The notes beneath the pieces are model-generated. The model made no database searches and was not told the origin of the DNA. It worked only from the letters and a program-made list of their open reading frames with translations. A stretch of DNA of 64,000 bases from assembly GCA_964291545.2 (NCBI GenBank), contig OZ219861.1:1-64000 (forward strand), given 5' to 3'. The position numbers and the translations under genes are program-made. Position 1 is the first letter of the stretch. Each line of letters opens with the position of its first letter. The DNA is from G963667675 sp964291545 (GTDB lineage: Bacteria > Chloroflexota > Dehalococcoidia > Lucifugimonadales > UBA3495). This document shows positions 35,934 to 45,962 of the stretch, piece by piece.

Positions 35934-37933
35934 ATGGAAAACGCAACCCGCGTACCCCCGACTTGGCGGACCTTCCTCAACGGCGACTTCAACTCCCCCC
36001 TACTCCGCATTGACATTCCCGTGGGTGACTCCGAGACGGTGCGCTTGCTTCAAGACCAGGCGGGAACCCACAAAACCCCCGTGCTGGAAGATGGCCAACT
36101 CTGGCGGATGCTTTTCCTGGCCGACGGCGACGACCCGTTAGGCGGCAAGGCCGCTATCGTCGGCGGAAGCGACCGCAAGGCGGTCATGCACTTTGCCCCG
36201 TTCTCCCCGGACGGACGAGCCGCCGAAGGGCTGGGCGTTGACCCCAATTCCCCAATTCCGGTACTCCCCGCTGATGGGATTGAGGCGTTTGCAGCCATGG
36301 CCGCCGTGGAGGGCACCTACCGCGTCACTCCGGGAGCTTGGCAGACGCACGTTCCCGTCATCCACCAGGCCCTACTGGACCTGGCCCGGCGGCGAGAGGT
36401 TAGAGAGACTCCCCCCGTGTTTCTGGCGAACGGCAAGCTGACTACGCTGAACAGCAACGGGGAGTTCGTGACGCTCAGCTTTAAGACACTTGGGGCGTTG
36501 CTGGGGGAAGCCGGACGGTGGGTCTACCCGTCGAGAGGTAGAAAGCCCATACTAGAACTAACTGCCCCCCACCAAAATGCGCTCGGCGCGGTGGTTGAGA
36601 ATCCCGACGTGGACCTGCCCCACTTGGATAGCATCGTGCGCTCTCCGGTTGTCTTGCCTGGGCCGGTGTTGTTGAGTGGGCCGGGGTATCTTGAAGAGTT
36701 CGCCGTGCTGTCCACGATAGACGACTTGCCAACCATGACGCTAGGCGAGGCGAAAAAGGTGCTCAAAGACGCATTCGGCGAATTCATGTTCGCCGACGAG
36801 CAGGCCGAGGCCAATGCGATGGCTGCCCTGTTCACGGTGCCCCTGCGCTACGCGGACCCGACCATGACAGCCCCGATGTTTGCGTTTACCAAGGCGGACC
36901 GGAACACCGGCGCATCTGCGCTCATGCAGTGCGTGTCGATCATCACCAGAGGTAAGAAGATGCAGTCCGTCGGCTGGGTCAGCGACACCCAGGAAATGGA
37001 GAAACGCGTTGGGGCTAAGTTTCTGACGGGCACCAACGCGGTCTTCTTCGACAACGTACTGGAGATGGCGGAATGCAGCTTAATGTCGACACTAATCACC
37101 GAAGGGCGGCGGAGACCAGGATATTGGGCAAATCTAGCATCGTCGAGAACAAAGGCCCGGTCACCTTGTTCATGTCGGCCAACTCCACTGTGTTGGCCGA
37201 CGACTATCAGACACGGATTTGCCAAATCGAACTCAAATGGAAGGGTGCCAGGCCGCCGAACGAGGACCTCAGTAGGGTCTTTTCTCATTTCCCTATCGAT
37301 AGTTGGGTCCTAGGCAACCGCTTGCGGATTCAGGCGGCCATGTGCGCCGTCCTCCGGGAGGTCTTGGAGCGATGGGGCGAGGCCAGGACGGGCAAGAGCC
37401 GCTTTCCCCGCTGGGAGGGGGTCATCAACGTCGTGTTGGACGTGCTGGGGCTGCCGCACGTGAAGGTTGGGGTTATCGCTGGCGGGTCCATCACCACTGC
37501 CAGGGCCATTGAGCAGGAAGTGCTAGACGTTGTGGCTCAACACGCCAAGGGCAGCAAGCTTCACAGGGACGACATCGTAGGGCTGATGTATCAACACTCA
37601 GCCGTGGACCAACTCCCCGGCGTTCGGGAGGTTGACGAGGTACTCATAGCTGCCCAGGGGAAGACGCCGTGGAACATCACTTGGAAAAGCGGCGGGAAGG
37701 TAGAGCTTGGCAACTTCTTGAAGCGGCTAGCGGATTCCAACCGAGCCGCGGTGCCAGAGGAGGGTGGGCCTTCTTACGTGTTGAGGCACGACCACCAGAA
37801 AGGCGACAGGCGGCTGTTTTGGATTGAAGAAGAACGAATAACCGAGGCTGTCATCAGCATTTGCCCCGACGACCTTCTCGACGGGCCGCCGGACCCCTAC
37901 GACTATTTTGACTCGGACGGAAGCCCGGCATGA
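35934..37933 (+). pseudogene. Frameshifted replication helicase/AAA-like gene of a plasmid-like element
   Basis: The start ATG at 35934 has GAGGAGAGAG directly upstream. The first frame runs to about 37100 (GTNAVFFDNVLEM, a Walker B-like strand, then LITEGRR). The sense then continues in the next frame (TRILGKSSIVENKGPVTLFM, NSTVLADDYQTRICQIEL) to 37933. One base shift at about 37098-37115 separates them. The order of motifs (TGASALMQ, FFDN, ILGKS, N-x-x-LADD-x-x-R-x-x-I) is that of the superfamily III-like helicase found with plasmid and phage primases, but the Walker A is degenerate (ADRNTGAS). The gene is broken unless programmed frameshifting joins the halves. Confidence 0.6.
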
Positions 37934-37941
37934 CCGCCTTT

Positions 37942-38039
37942 GTGACACTTGGCCAGGGTGTCACGCGGGGTGTCACAAGTGTCACATCCACGCCTGGCTC
38001 ATTCCTGTGACACCCGGCGTCCGGTGCCAGGGGTGTCAC
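37942..38039. repeat. Iteron-like array of GTGTCAC
   Basis: Six copies of GTGTCAC in 98 bp: direct at 37958, 37970, 37979 and 38033, inverted at 37942 and 38007. They start 8 bp after the stop of the Rep-like gene. The arrangement resembles plasmid iterons or a multi-site operator. Confidence 0.65.
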
Positions 38040-38091
38040 GCGGCTCGGAAACGATCGTGACCGCTAATCAATACCGCATAGGAGGATAACC

Positions 38092-38391
38092 ATGACAACG
38101 ACCACCGACCGGCTGCAGGACGCCGTAGACGCCTTCACCAAGGTCCATGCCAGCGTCTATGCCGACCCCAGGGCCAACATGCATCGGACGGCGGACCTCT
38201 GGCACGAGATTAACCGCCATCGCCCTGTTCTCTGGTACGGCGGCCCGGACGCCAGCCCATCCACCAGTGACCTAACCAAGCTGGCGATCCGGCTTCGGGC
38301 GGCGGGCTGGGAAGCGGCCAGGCTTTGCGTCAAGGGCCGGATGCACAGCTTCTGGTTCCTCCCCAATCCGACAGCAGGAGGCAGCCAATGA
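38092..38391 (+). CDS. Small hypothetical protein of the plasmid-like module
   Basis: 99 residues; TAGGAGG lies directly upstream. Short helical protein with ADLWHEINRHRP and a Trp-rich C-terminal part (SFWFLPNP). Not recognised. It follows the iteron-like array, so expression may be controlled from there. Its last codons overlap the next start (CCAATGA). Confidence 0.6.
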   Translation: MTTTTDRLQDAVDAFTKVHASVYADPRANMHRTADLWHEINRHRPVLWYGGPDASPSTSDLTKLAIRLRAAGWEAARLCVKGRMHSFWFLPNPTAGGSQ

Positions 38392-38678
38392 ACGTGATAA
38401 CGATGCGAAATCCCTAGGACATTAGCGACGAGTTGGAGCATTAGGACGCCGAGGATGGGAATGCGGTGACGATCGAAGTTGCCGACGACCCAGCGACGAT
38501 GCTCTTCCCCCACGACTTGGTCATGGCCGACGGTTTGTTCCTGAGCCGGTTGGAGTCCGAGGGTGGCGCCAAGCGGGTGGGCCGCCGAACCACCGGAGGG
38601 CGGCCTCGGCGGAGCAATCCTGGACTATTTTGGACGAAAACCGGTTGGCGGTGGCCTAGACGGTTCGGCGGCACCTGA
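38388..38678 (+). pseudogene. Short reading frame with two in-frame amber codons
   Basis: From the ATG at 38388 the frame reads MNVITMRNP, TAG (38415), DISDELEH, TAG (38442), then about 78 sense codons starting DAEDGNAVTIEVADDPATML. Both parts look coding and acidic, so this is a gene with two stops or a remnant. A GTG at 38466 could start the last part. No family recognised. Confidence 0.4.
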
Positions 38679-38967
38679 ACTGGCGGGGAACTGCGTTCAC
38701 CACCGCGCTGTAGGGTGCGCTCGTCTTATCCAAAGACTCCCAGGTCCCGCATAGAGAGGCCATGTCTCGGTTTTCCTTGCGGGTGCTGTCAACTCGACAC
38801 CTAGCGATCATCCTCTCCTCTTTTCACCTGCTCTGAAGTGGTTAGCCCTCGGTCCTACAGGTCGTGTCGATACGGCGTCACCTTTAGCCACCTCTACCCC
38901 TCAGCTCTACGCTGCTCCTTTGCCCCCCTCTCCGAAACCCACCGCCAGACGTACTGGTCGAGCAAGG

Positions 38968-39357
38968 TCACCTCTCCTTCTCTATCTTCTTGGCCTCTAG
39001 TTGCCGGTTCAGCTTGCGGTGGCGCAACCCCAGCCCGACGATAATCCCCAGGTACAGGATGGACAGCGCAACCAGGATGGACTGGTAGACTAGTAATGGC
39101 CACCCGGTCGCATCCTCCAACTCCCACTGCCATAGGCCGATGTAGATAGCCACCACCAATGCCACGGCCATAATCGCCGCCTGCTCCTTAACAGTGGACA
39201 CGGAGGGTCCAGAGGACTTGGACGCACCCGCGCGAACATTCATGCGCCGAATTACGAATCGAAACAGTGGCGGCAACCCGTGTCGCACCAGAGTCCAGGC
39301 CGTGTTGGCCACCAGGATGGCAACGATAGTGATCATTAGGTATTCAGTTGACGACAT
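38968..39357 (-). CDS. Small membrane protein
   Basis: 129 residues with three hydrophobic helices (TEYLMITIVAILVANTAWTL, AAIMAVALVVAIYIGLW, LLVYQSILVALSILYLGIIV) and a basic C-terminal tail. It starts one base after the stop of 39358-39597 (TAAATG), so translation is coupled. Not recognised. Confidence 0.6.
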   Translation of the reverse strand: MSSTEYLMITIVAILVANTAWTLVRHGLPPLFRFVIRRMNVRAGASKSSGPSVSTVKEQAAIMAVALVVAIYIGLWQWELEDATGWPLLVYQSILVALSILYLGIIVGLGLRHRKLNRQLEAKKIEKER

Positions 39358-39597
39358 TTAAATTTGCTTGTCGGCGTCGATGACCGCCTTCTCGAACTTC
39401 TTATGGGCGGCTATCCGCTCGCAGACATCGACTGCATCAATTACGCTGGATAGCCGCCCAAGCAAGAGTTTCCCGAAATAGCTTTCCCAGGTTCCGGATG
39501 TCCCCGGTGCTGGGCGCACCGAGTATTTGCCGCCTGCCGTGTAGATTGGTGGGGTTCCACCGTCAAATTCCCAAGATAGCATTGTCGTCTCTGTCAT
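39358..39597 (-). CDS. Small hypothetical protein coupled to membrane protein
   Basis: 79 residues; GGAG lies 5 bases upstream of the ATG. It has an alternating beta-like first half (MLSWEFDGGTPPIYTAGGKY) and a helical end. It is the upstream gene of the two-gene minus-strand unit with 38968-39357. Function unknown. Confidence 0.55.
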   Translation of the reverse strand: MTETTMLSWEFDGGTPPIYTAGGKYSVRPAPGTSGTWESYFGKLLLGRLSSVIDAVDVCERIAAHKKFEKAVIDADKQI

Positions 39598-39701
39598 CTC
39601 CTTGGTATGAATAAGGCCCAGCTTTCACCCAGCCTCACCGATTTGGAGGAGCAGGGGCCGCTTCCTATCAACCCCTGCTATTCGCTATTCTACCAAGGAG
39701 G

Positions 39702-42700
39702 CTACTCCTCCTGCTCCTCAGCACAGTCCGGCAGTTCCAGCACGCCCAAGTCGTGGTTCTCCACGTCCTTGAGCGCCGCCGGAACGCAGCCGGTTAGCCC
39801 GTCGTTCGGGTAGATGCTCAGATACCTCAGCGCCGACATGTCCGCCAGTTCCTCCGGTATCGCCCCGGTGAACTCGTTATTACCGAGGTTCAGGCGGATT
39901 ACCTTGGTCAGCCGCCCCAGGGCCGCCGGTATCTCACCGGTGAACCCGTTTTGCGAGGCCCACAGGTGCTCCAAGCTGGTCAGGTTGCCCAGGCTATCGG
40001 GCAGCGAGCCGCTCAACGAGTTGTTGCCCACGCTCAGGATGGTCAGGTTGGACAGCCGACCGAGTTCCTCCGGCACCGTGCCGGTGAACGAGTTCTGGGC
40101 CAGAAGAAGCTGTTGAAGGCCGGCCAGATCGCCCAGGGCGGCCGGAATCGTACCGGCCAGACCGTCCCAGGCCAGGTCCAGAATGACCACCTGACCGCGG
40201 TCGTTCCTCCCGTCGAATATCCGGTCCATGCTCACGCCGTCCCACTCGGATACGCTCAAGGATGCCGACCAGTTGAGCCGCACGTCGCCGTCGCCCTCCA
40301 GCGTCTCCTTGGCCCCGAGCAGCACCGCACAGTCGCCGACGGCGGCCACCAGCGGCTCAGACCGGGCCCACTCGCTCCACGCCGGGGTGTAAGCCACGCC
40401 GTCGGCGTAGGCCCGGACGCGGAACTCGAAGTCATGCCCGCACTTGGCCCCCGAGTAGGCCGCGCCGGTGGAGGTGGTGGCCTCGGCTAAGGTCTCCCAT
40501 GCGGCGTCACGGTTGACCCGCGCCTCCACGTCGTAGTGGGCAGCGCCGACCGCACTCCAGGAGAGGTTCATGGCGGCGCCGTCTCCGGCGGCGGTAGCAC
40601 CTAAACCGGTGGGTGCGGGGATGCGGCCGTCGTATGTACACGTCCGCATATCGATCTGGTCCAGGTCGTTGTCGGTGATGGCCTCGAGTCCGGGCGGTAT
40701 GCAGCCGGTGAAGCTGTTGCCGGACAGGTGCAGCAGTTCGAGGTTGTCCAACCCGCCAAGCTGCCATGGTATTGGCCCGGTCAGGTCGTTATCCGACAGG
40801 TTCAGCAGGGTCAGCCTAGACATGCTGCCGATCTCCTCGGGGATCCCGCCGGTCAGGGCATTGTCGGCCAATGCCAGCCGGGTCAGCCGGTTCAGGCTGT
40901 CGATCTCCTCGGGGATCCCGCCGGTCAAGTCGTTGTCCGACAGGTCGAGCAGGTGCAGCCCGTCGACATCGCCGATCTCCGCGGGCAGCACACCGTTGAG
41001 GCCCATGTCCTCAAGGAGTATTTCGGTGACCCTCACCTCGGGGTACTCGTCCGACCAGGCAACCTCCACTCCGGCCCAGGGCGATTCCATGTGCCGCTGG
41101 TCGCTCCACGGCAGCGATGCCGTGCCCGCCAGCCGGTCCCTGAACAGGAGCATGGTCTCGCAGTCCTCAATCATTTTGGTGTAAATGTCTCCGTACACCG
41201 CTTTCCCCACACAGCCCCAAGCCGTCGCCGTGATGGTAACGGTCGCTGTATCGGAGAGACTCCCGTCGCTGGCCTTGACCGTCACGGTGTACTCGGTTCC
41301 TTTGCTGCCCAGGCCCAGCCTGTTCGCAGCCACGAGAATCTCGCCGGTGTCGGCGTCAACGCCAAAGGTGGAGGAGTCGGCACCTGTGACGCTGAACGTC
41401 AGATCGTCGCCGTTCCGGTCAAAGGCGCTGACCGTGCCCACCACGTCGCCGGCGACGGCACCCTCGCTGATGGTGAAGGAGTAGGCTGTTTCGTCGAACA
41501 CCGGCGCCTGATTGATGCAATGGTTCATCACCATCGACCCAGATGTGGTCCATCCCCAGCCTGGGATTCTCCTGTTGGACGTTTCGTGGTCGCCGTAAGC
41601 CCCCACCCTGAACCGGTAGGTCTCGGTGCAGAGCAGGAGGGTTTCGGGCACCCGATAGATTGTCTCGGCCACGCCGTCCGCGATGTGCTGCCACTCATGG
41701 TCGCCCTCCAGCAGTGCCTCAATCGCATACGCCGTCGCACCGGTCACACTCTCCCAGACCAAGCCTACAAAGCCGTCCGTAGGCGGATACACCGTCACGG
41801 ACCCTGGTGCGTCCACGTACAAAGGAGGGAACGTGGTCACGGGGGCGCCATCCGGATGGGTGTCCGCGCCCACCGCCTCCATGTAGTCGGCCAGCTTGTT
41901 GGCATCCGTGACCAGCATGGGCCATTGCTTGCCGGTGGCCAGATCGCCGGTGAAGTTCGCAGGAGCTACGCGTCCGCCGTTGTCCTGCACCCGTTTGGTA
42001 TGCAATGCCTGAACCTTTGTCTTGAAGTCGGCCAGCGGTATTTCAAGCAGGCTGGTTCGGTAGGTGTTGTAGGTGTCAATGTCCTCTTGCTTCCATTCGT
42101 CTCTCAGCGGGTGGACCACCACCACGCTACCGCCTTGCCTCTCCAGCCCCCAACTGCCGATCACCTCCCACATCTGGTTGAGGTGGTTGACTGCCGGGGC
42201 CAGGAACAACACCTCCTCGGTGCCCAGCAGAGGCCGGAAACTTTCCTCCCAGTGTGTCCAATTATCGTAGGCATAGGCGTTGAAGGTGAAAGCTGTCCGC
42301 CGGATCACCGTCAGGCTGGTCGGGCCTTTACCGACCAGATATTCGTTTGCCCTGATGTTGATGAAGCAGGAGACCTCCCGGTATTTGCTCCACCGCTCCA
42401 GGGTCTCGTCGCTCAGGTAAGGCGGTGGCCGGTAGGTCATGGAATCTTGATTGCATCGCAACGTGTCTGGCAGATAGGTCGCCCGTAAGACGATGTGGCC
42501 GGCCGCCGAAGGCCACTTAAACCCAATTCCCATCCACCTCTCAAGGGGCCGCGGCGGCGGCGTGAGTTCGTAGTGCAAAGCCACCGTCTGGCCAGCCGGT
42601 TCTCGCGGTACGCACGGGTTCTGGGTACTGCCTTCCACCGGCGTGCAGGGTGCAATGCTGGTGGTCAAATATGGCTGAGGTGTTGGAGTCGGCATCGGCG

Positions 42701-42875
42701 TAGGCATCGGCGTCGGCGTAGGCGCCGCCGCTGTCGCCGCCGGGCTGGCAGCCTGTGCCGGTGCCCTCGGGGCCTCCGTGGGTGCGGATGGCTCAGACTG
42801 ACAGGCGGCAATCGCCAAGGCCAGCACGAGAGCCAGCAGGATAGCCGCCCGGGGTATCGTGAATCCAGTCAGCAT
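39702..42875 (-). CDS. Large lipoprotein with Fn3-like, cadherin and plant-type LRR domains
   Basis: About 1,057 residues. The start at 42875 is preferred because GGAGGAG lies 7 bases upstream; the ATG at 42890 would place it in the coding region. Signal peptide and lipobox AIAAC (Cys25) are followed by a Pro/Thr linker, a globular region, an Fn3-like segment (WESVTGATAYAIEALLEG), a cadherin repeat (NQAPVFDETAYSFTISEGA) and two blocks of leucine-rich repeats of the LxxLxLxxNxLTGxIP type. The blocks are separated by a second Fn3-like segment (LSWSAVGAAHYDVEARVN). Exported and membrane-anchored, it is probably a surface recognition or adhesion protein. It lies 27 bp downstream of the protease gene on the same strand. 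Confidence 0.85.
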   Translation of the reverse strand: MLTGFTIPRAAILLALVLALAIAACQSEPSAPTEAPRAPAQAASPAATAAAPTPTPMPTPMPTPTPQPYLTTSIAPCTPVEGSTQNPCVPREPAGQTVALHYELTPPPRPLERWMGIGFKWPSAAGHIVLRATYLPDTLRCNQDSMTYRPPPYLSDETLERWSKYREVSCFINIRANEYLVGKGPTSLTVIRRTAFTFNAYAYDNWTHWEESFRPLLGTEEVLFLAPAVNHLNQMWEVIGSWGLERQGGSVVVVHPLRDEWKQEDIDTYNTYRTSLLEIPLADFKTKVQALHTKRVQDNGGRVAPANFTGDLATGKQWPMLVTDANKLADYMEAVGADTHPDGAPVTTFPPLYVDAPGSVTVYPPTDGFVGLVWESVTGATAYAIEALLEGDHEWQHIADGVAETIYRVPETLLLCTETYRFRVGAYGDHETSNRRIPGWGWTTSGSMVMNHCINQAPVFDETAYSFTISEGAVAGDVVGTVSAFDRNGDDLTFSVTGADSSTFGVDADTGEILVAANRLGLGSKGTEYTVTVKASDGSLSDTATVTITATAWGCVGKAVYGDIYTKMIEDCETMLLFRDRLAGTASLPWSDQRHMESPWAGVEVAWSDEYPEVRVTEILLEDMGLNGVLPAEIGDVDGLHLLDLSDNDLTGGIPEEIDSLNRLTRLALADNALTGGIPEEIGSMSRLTLLNLSDNDLTGPIPWQLGGLDNLELLHLSGNSFTGCIPPGLEAITDNDLDQIDMRTCTYDGRIPAPTGLGATAAGDGAAMNLSWSAVGAAHYDVEARVNRDAAWETLAEATTSTGAAYSGAKCGHDFEFRVRAYADGVAYTPAWSEWARSEPLVAAVGDCAVLLGAKETLEGDGDVRLNWSASLSVSEWDGVSMDRIFDGRNDRGQVVILDLAWDGLAGTIPAALGDLAGLQQLLLAQNSFTGTVPEELGRLSNLTILSVGNNSLSGSLPDSLGNLTSLEHLWASQNGFTGEIPAALGRLTKVIRLNLGNNEFTGAIPEELADMSALRYLSIYPNDGLTGCVPAALKDVENHDLGVLELPDCAEEQEE

Positions 42876-42902
42876 GATCTTCTCCTCCATCGCTGGTCGG
42901 TG

Positions 42903-45416
42903 CTACCGGCTTAATCTGGACTGGTAGTTGGCCAAGATGGCCACCTTGTCATAGCCGGTGGGCCCGCAGTAGAAGTCGTCCATGATGGCCTCGGCGGGGT
43001 CGCCGGAGTGGCCCAGCCCCAGAGCGTGGCCTATCTCGTGAGCCGACGTATGTGAAAGTCGTTTGCACGTCACCCCGTTGGGATCTTGCCTGTCGTTGAA
43101 CCATGAGCCATACGCGGCTCGCATCCAAATCCACTGGTAAGGCGTAGGGCTGGCATGGCTGTTGCCGCGAAAGGTGCAGCCGAGAATCTCGTTGGCATTC
43201 TTATCCTTGTCGCACCTGTCCACCAGTATGGCATCGTCCACAAACGCCATCAGTTCGCCGGTGAGGTCTTCGCGCTCAGTCTCAATCGAAACGCAGTTCG
43301 TCTTAGCACTCCCGGTGATCGTGAGGATTTTCTGGCGGGGTGGCCACTCAACCTGCTCCCAGAACTTGCCGCCTTTGTAAACGGCGTCAAGGCCCTGGGC
43401 ACCTCCTGGGACGGGCTCCATGCCCATTTGGGCGACTCGTGGATTGCAGACGGTGTAGCTGTACCGCCCATCCTCTTTGTGTCCGGCAATTCGGATGGTG
43501 GCCACGACGGTCTTGGGGTCGGTCACGAGGTTATCACTCGTGGTCGGGAACACGAACAGCGCGGCAACGTCTTCATCCGAGGACTCGTCCACCATTACAG
43601 ACCTGATCTGCAACTGGTAGAGGCGTTTGGCATTGAGACCTTTCAACGCGCCTTCTATCATGGTCTCGCCAGCCACGGTTTTGCTCTGGTAGGTGAATAC
43701 GGTGTCGGACGCCCTCACGGGGGCGCCGATATTCAGGCAACGCGTTTCCGCGATGCAGGTCTTTTCCTGGTAGTCGAGAACGTACTTGGTCACACCGGAC
43801 ACCGGCTTCCAATAGATGGTCACGGTGTGCAGCCCGGTCGCTGAGTCCTTGACGCTGTGACTGGAGGCCCAAACGTCCTGTGGCGCCGCCGGCGTATCGT
43901 CGTCCACCACCTCAACCGTATACTTGAATGGCTGGCTCACGCTGTAGTCCGGTTGGTCCAGCAGGGTCACGTCAAGAAAGGCGTTCTCCTCGTCGATGTC
44001 GTCATTGTTGAGGTCGATCCGCAGAAGGCCCCGGGTCTGGCCGGCCTTTACTATGGTTTCCTTGGTTCCAACACCACCGTCTACATACCCGGCCCCCGAG
44101 GGCCTCTCTGCGACATTCGCCTTGACCGTCAGGTCGACCGTTGCGGCTGGCCTGATCGTGAGGTTGAAACTTACCGCACCGAGTCTCTCAGTGATTTGCC
44201 CGTCCACCACGTGCTGGTACGGCACCATCGTGACGGTCGGGCCAGTGCCGCCGGTGCCGGGTTCGGACCATCTGCCGTTGCCGACACCATTCCTCGCCCG
44301 GACTCTGACCTCGTAGGTGGTCGCGCTGGTGAGACCGGCGATGGTCGCATACCTCGTGGTGACGTTCTGCGGGCCATCCGTGTAGGCGGTCGTTCCCTGC
44401 ACCCGGTACTGGAGGTCGTAATCAAGGATTCGCGAACCGCCGCTGCTCGGGGCCGACCAGCTAACGTACAGGCTGGTCAGGGGAGTGGCCGCATCTGCCA
44501 CGACCAATGGCGGGTTGGGCTTGCCCGGCACCGTCACGGGCGGTGGCTCTGGAGTGGGCGTCGGCGTCTCATGCGGATGCGGTGCGTGGACATCAGGAAC
44601 ACTCCCGAACTCGGTGCCAGAGAACACCCAACCGTTGCGGCTGGTGTACCCGTAGAAGCTGCCGCTGCCGGCCGCACAGCCGTACATGGGCTCCTGTTCG
44701 ATACGCTTGCGTTCCTCCCGGGGCAGGTCAGCCGGCCAAGTCCAAGTCTGCGTGGCCATGTCCTCGGTGCAGGTTGAGTTGAACCCCCAGTAGTCCGGCG
44801 TCCGCGATACGAACGTCACCACGAAAACGGAGTCTCCAGTCGGTTCCAGGTCCACCCGGTTGACGGACGTATAGGCGTGGCCTGTTTCACCGATGTGCAC
44901 TTCCGCGTCAACACCGTGGGCCGCGATTGGATGGTCATCTCGTGCCCCGATCTCAGCCGGAGAGGGGCTGCGCGGGTCTCGCGGCTCATAGCCCTTGGGT
45001 GCAGCCTGGATGGTGAAGGCGAACGAATCCAAGACCGTCTCGCCCGCCAGCAGTTCCACCGTCGCGGAGCCTGCAGAACAGGCCACCAGAGCGGTTTGAA
45101 CCCAGGACGAAGCCGGGGTGCTGGTGCCGCCGCCGGGGCACTCGCTGCCCTCCGGGGCAAGGTGGCTGGTGTAGCGTAGGTGAGCCTCTTGGCCACTGGG
45201 TTCGATGTGGAACCCGTGCGCATCAACAATGTCGCCGACGGTCGGATTGAAAGGAGCGGCCACTATCAGCGTTCCCGTGGGTGTAGCCGTAGGTTCTGCA
45301 TCACTCTCATCCTCCTGGGCCAGTGCCGGGGCGATGAACACCACCGAGGCCAGCACGGCCGCGAAGACCAGCAGGAATCCGATTCTATGAAGTGGAAGCC
45401 GTTCTAGCCGTAACAA
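42903..45416 (-). CDS. Secreted matrixin-type metalloprotease with Fn3 domains
   Basis: 837 residues. Signal peptide 1-34 (ends APALAQ). A Pro/Thr-rich segment and Fn3 domains (PLTSLYVSWSAPSSGGSRIL; HTVTIYWKPVSGVTKYVLDY) precede a C-terminal catalytic domain. Zinc site HEIGHALGLGH near residues 792-802 gives three His ligands and the catalytic Glu, and IMDD follows as the Met-turn. This is the HExxHxxGxxH signature of metzincins (M10-like). It is probably exported and digests extracellular protein. It is the first gene of a probable operon with the LRR lipoprotein. Confidence 0.85.
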   Translation of the reverse strand: MLRLERLPLHRIGFLLVFAAVLASVVFIAPALAQEDESDAEPTATPTGTLIVAAPFNPTVGDIVDAHGFHIEPSGQEAHLRYTSHLAPEGSECPGGGTSTPASSWVQTALVACSAGSATVELLAGETVLDSFAFTIQAAPKGYEPRDPRSPSPAEIGARDDHPIAAHGVDAEVHIGETGHAYTSVNRVDLEPTGDSVFVVTFVSRTPDYWGFNSTCTEDMATQTWTWPADLPREERKRIEQEPMYGCAAGSGSFYGYTSRNGWVFSGTEFGSVPDVHAPHPHETPTPTPEPPPVTVPGKPNPPLVVADAATPLTSLYVSWSAPSSGGSRILDYDLQYRVQGTTAYTDGPQNVTTRYATIAGLTSATTYEVRVRARNGVGNGRWSEPGTGGTGPTVTMVPYQHVVDGQITERLGAVSFNLTIRPAATVDLTVKANVAERPSGAGYVDGGVGTKETIVKAGQTRGLLRIDLNNDDIDEENAFLDVTLLDQPDYSVSQPFKYTVEVVDDDTPAAPQDVWASSHSVKDSATGLHTVTIYWKPVSGVTKYVLDYQEKTCIAETRCLNIGAPVRASDTVFTYQSKTVAGETMIEGALKGLNAKRLYQLQIRSVMVDESSDEDVAALFVFPTTSDNLVTDPKTVVATIRIAGHKEDGRYSYTVCNPRVAQMGMEPVPGGAQGLDAVYKGGKFWEQVEWPPRQKILTITGSAKTNCVSIETEREDLTGELMAFVDDAILVDRCDKDKNANEILGCTFRGNSHASPTPYQWIWMRAAYGSWFNDRQDPNGVTCKRLSHTSAHEIGHALGLGHSGDPAEAIMDDFYCGPTGYDKVAILANYQSRLSR

Positions 45417-45962
45417 CGGTGTACCTCCTATGGTGTATTGGCAACCGGCTAAAGCTGCGAGAGATTGGCCGGGCTGCCCAATGATCTAGATTCCCCGGTG
45501 GTTTCGCCTTGTCACCGCCTAAAGTTCCTCCTCAATGAGGAGATACTTTGGTGGACGCCTGTCACGGCGCCACCGGAGCGGCAGTGTCTGGCCATGCAGT
45601 AATGGAACTGAGAGACGATACATACAATCCAGCACGCGAAGTCACGGGCAGCAAGCATAGGTCTGCCCAGTGGTGCAAGGGGCATTTGAGAGCCGTTGCG
45701 TCGGGAAAAACGGGCGCTTCCGTACAAACGCCCGTGACGCGGAGACAAGTCGTGCAAATCACGGGATTCGGGGCTGTTGTCCGTCGTCGACCCTGCACTA
45801 CCTCCCTAAACCGCACCGTTCTTCTGCAAATCCTACAACCCTTCCGTATAATTGCTGTCTAATACAAGCACTTTTCTGTGGCAATATTGTGCCAATATGA
45901 GCTGATGCACTAGAATGGGGCCCCTAGCTGGGCGAAATCCGCCCGAACCTAAGGGAGTGGAT
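45417..45962. other. Intergenic region upstream of third kinase
   Basis: 546 bp. Overlapping short open frames on both strands lack ribosome sites and family features. A 7-bp stem (ACGGGCG at 45710, CGCCCGT at 45729) and the promoter at 45822-45852 are the visible features. Confidence 0.45.
45822..45852 (+). promoter_or_regulatory. Candidate promoter of third hybrid kinase
   Basis: A consensus -10 box TATAAT at 45847-45852 with a weak -35 (TTCTGC at 45822, spacing 19). It lies about 110 bp before the kinase start. Confidence 0.4.

Noticed and set aside
45548..45862. Small genes in the region before the third kinase
   Set aside because: Overlapping frames on both strands, no ribosome site, no family features.
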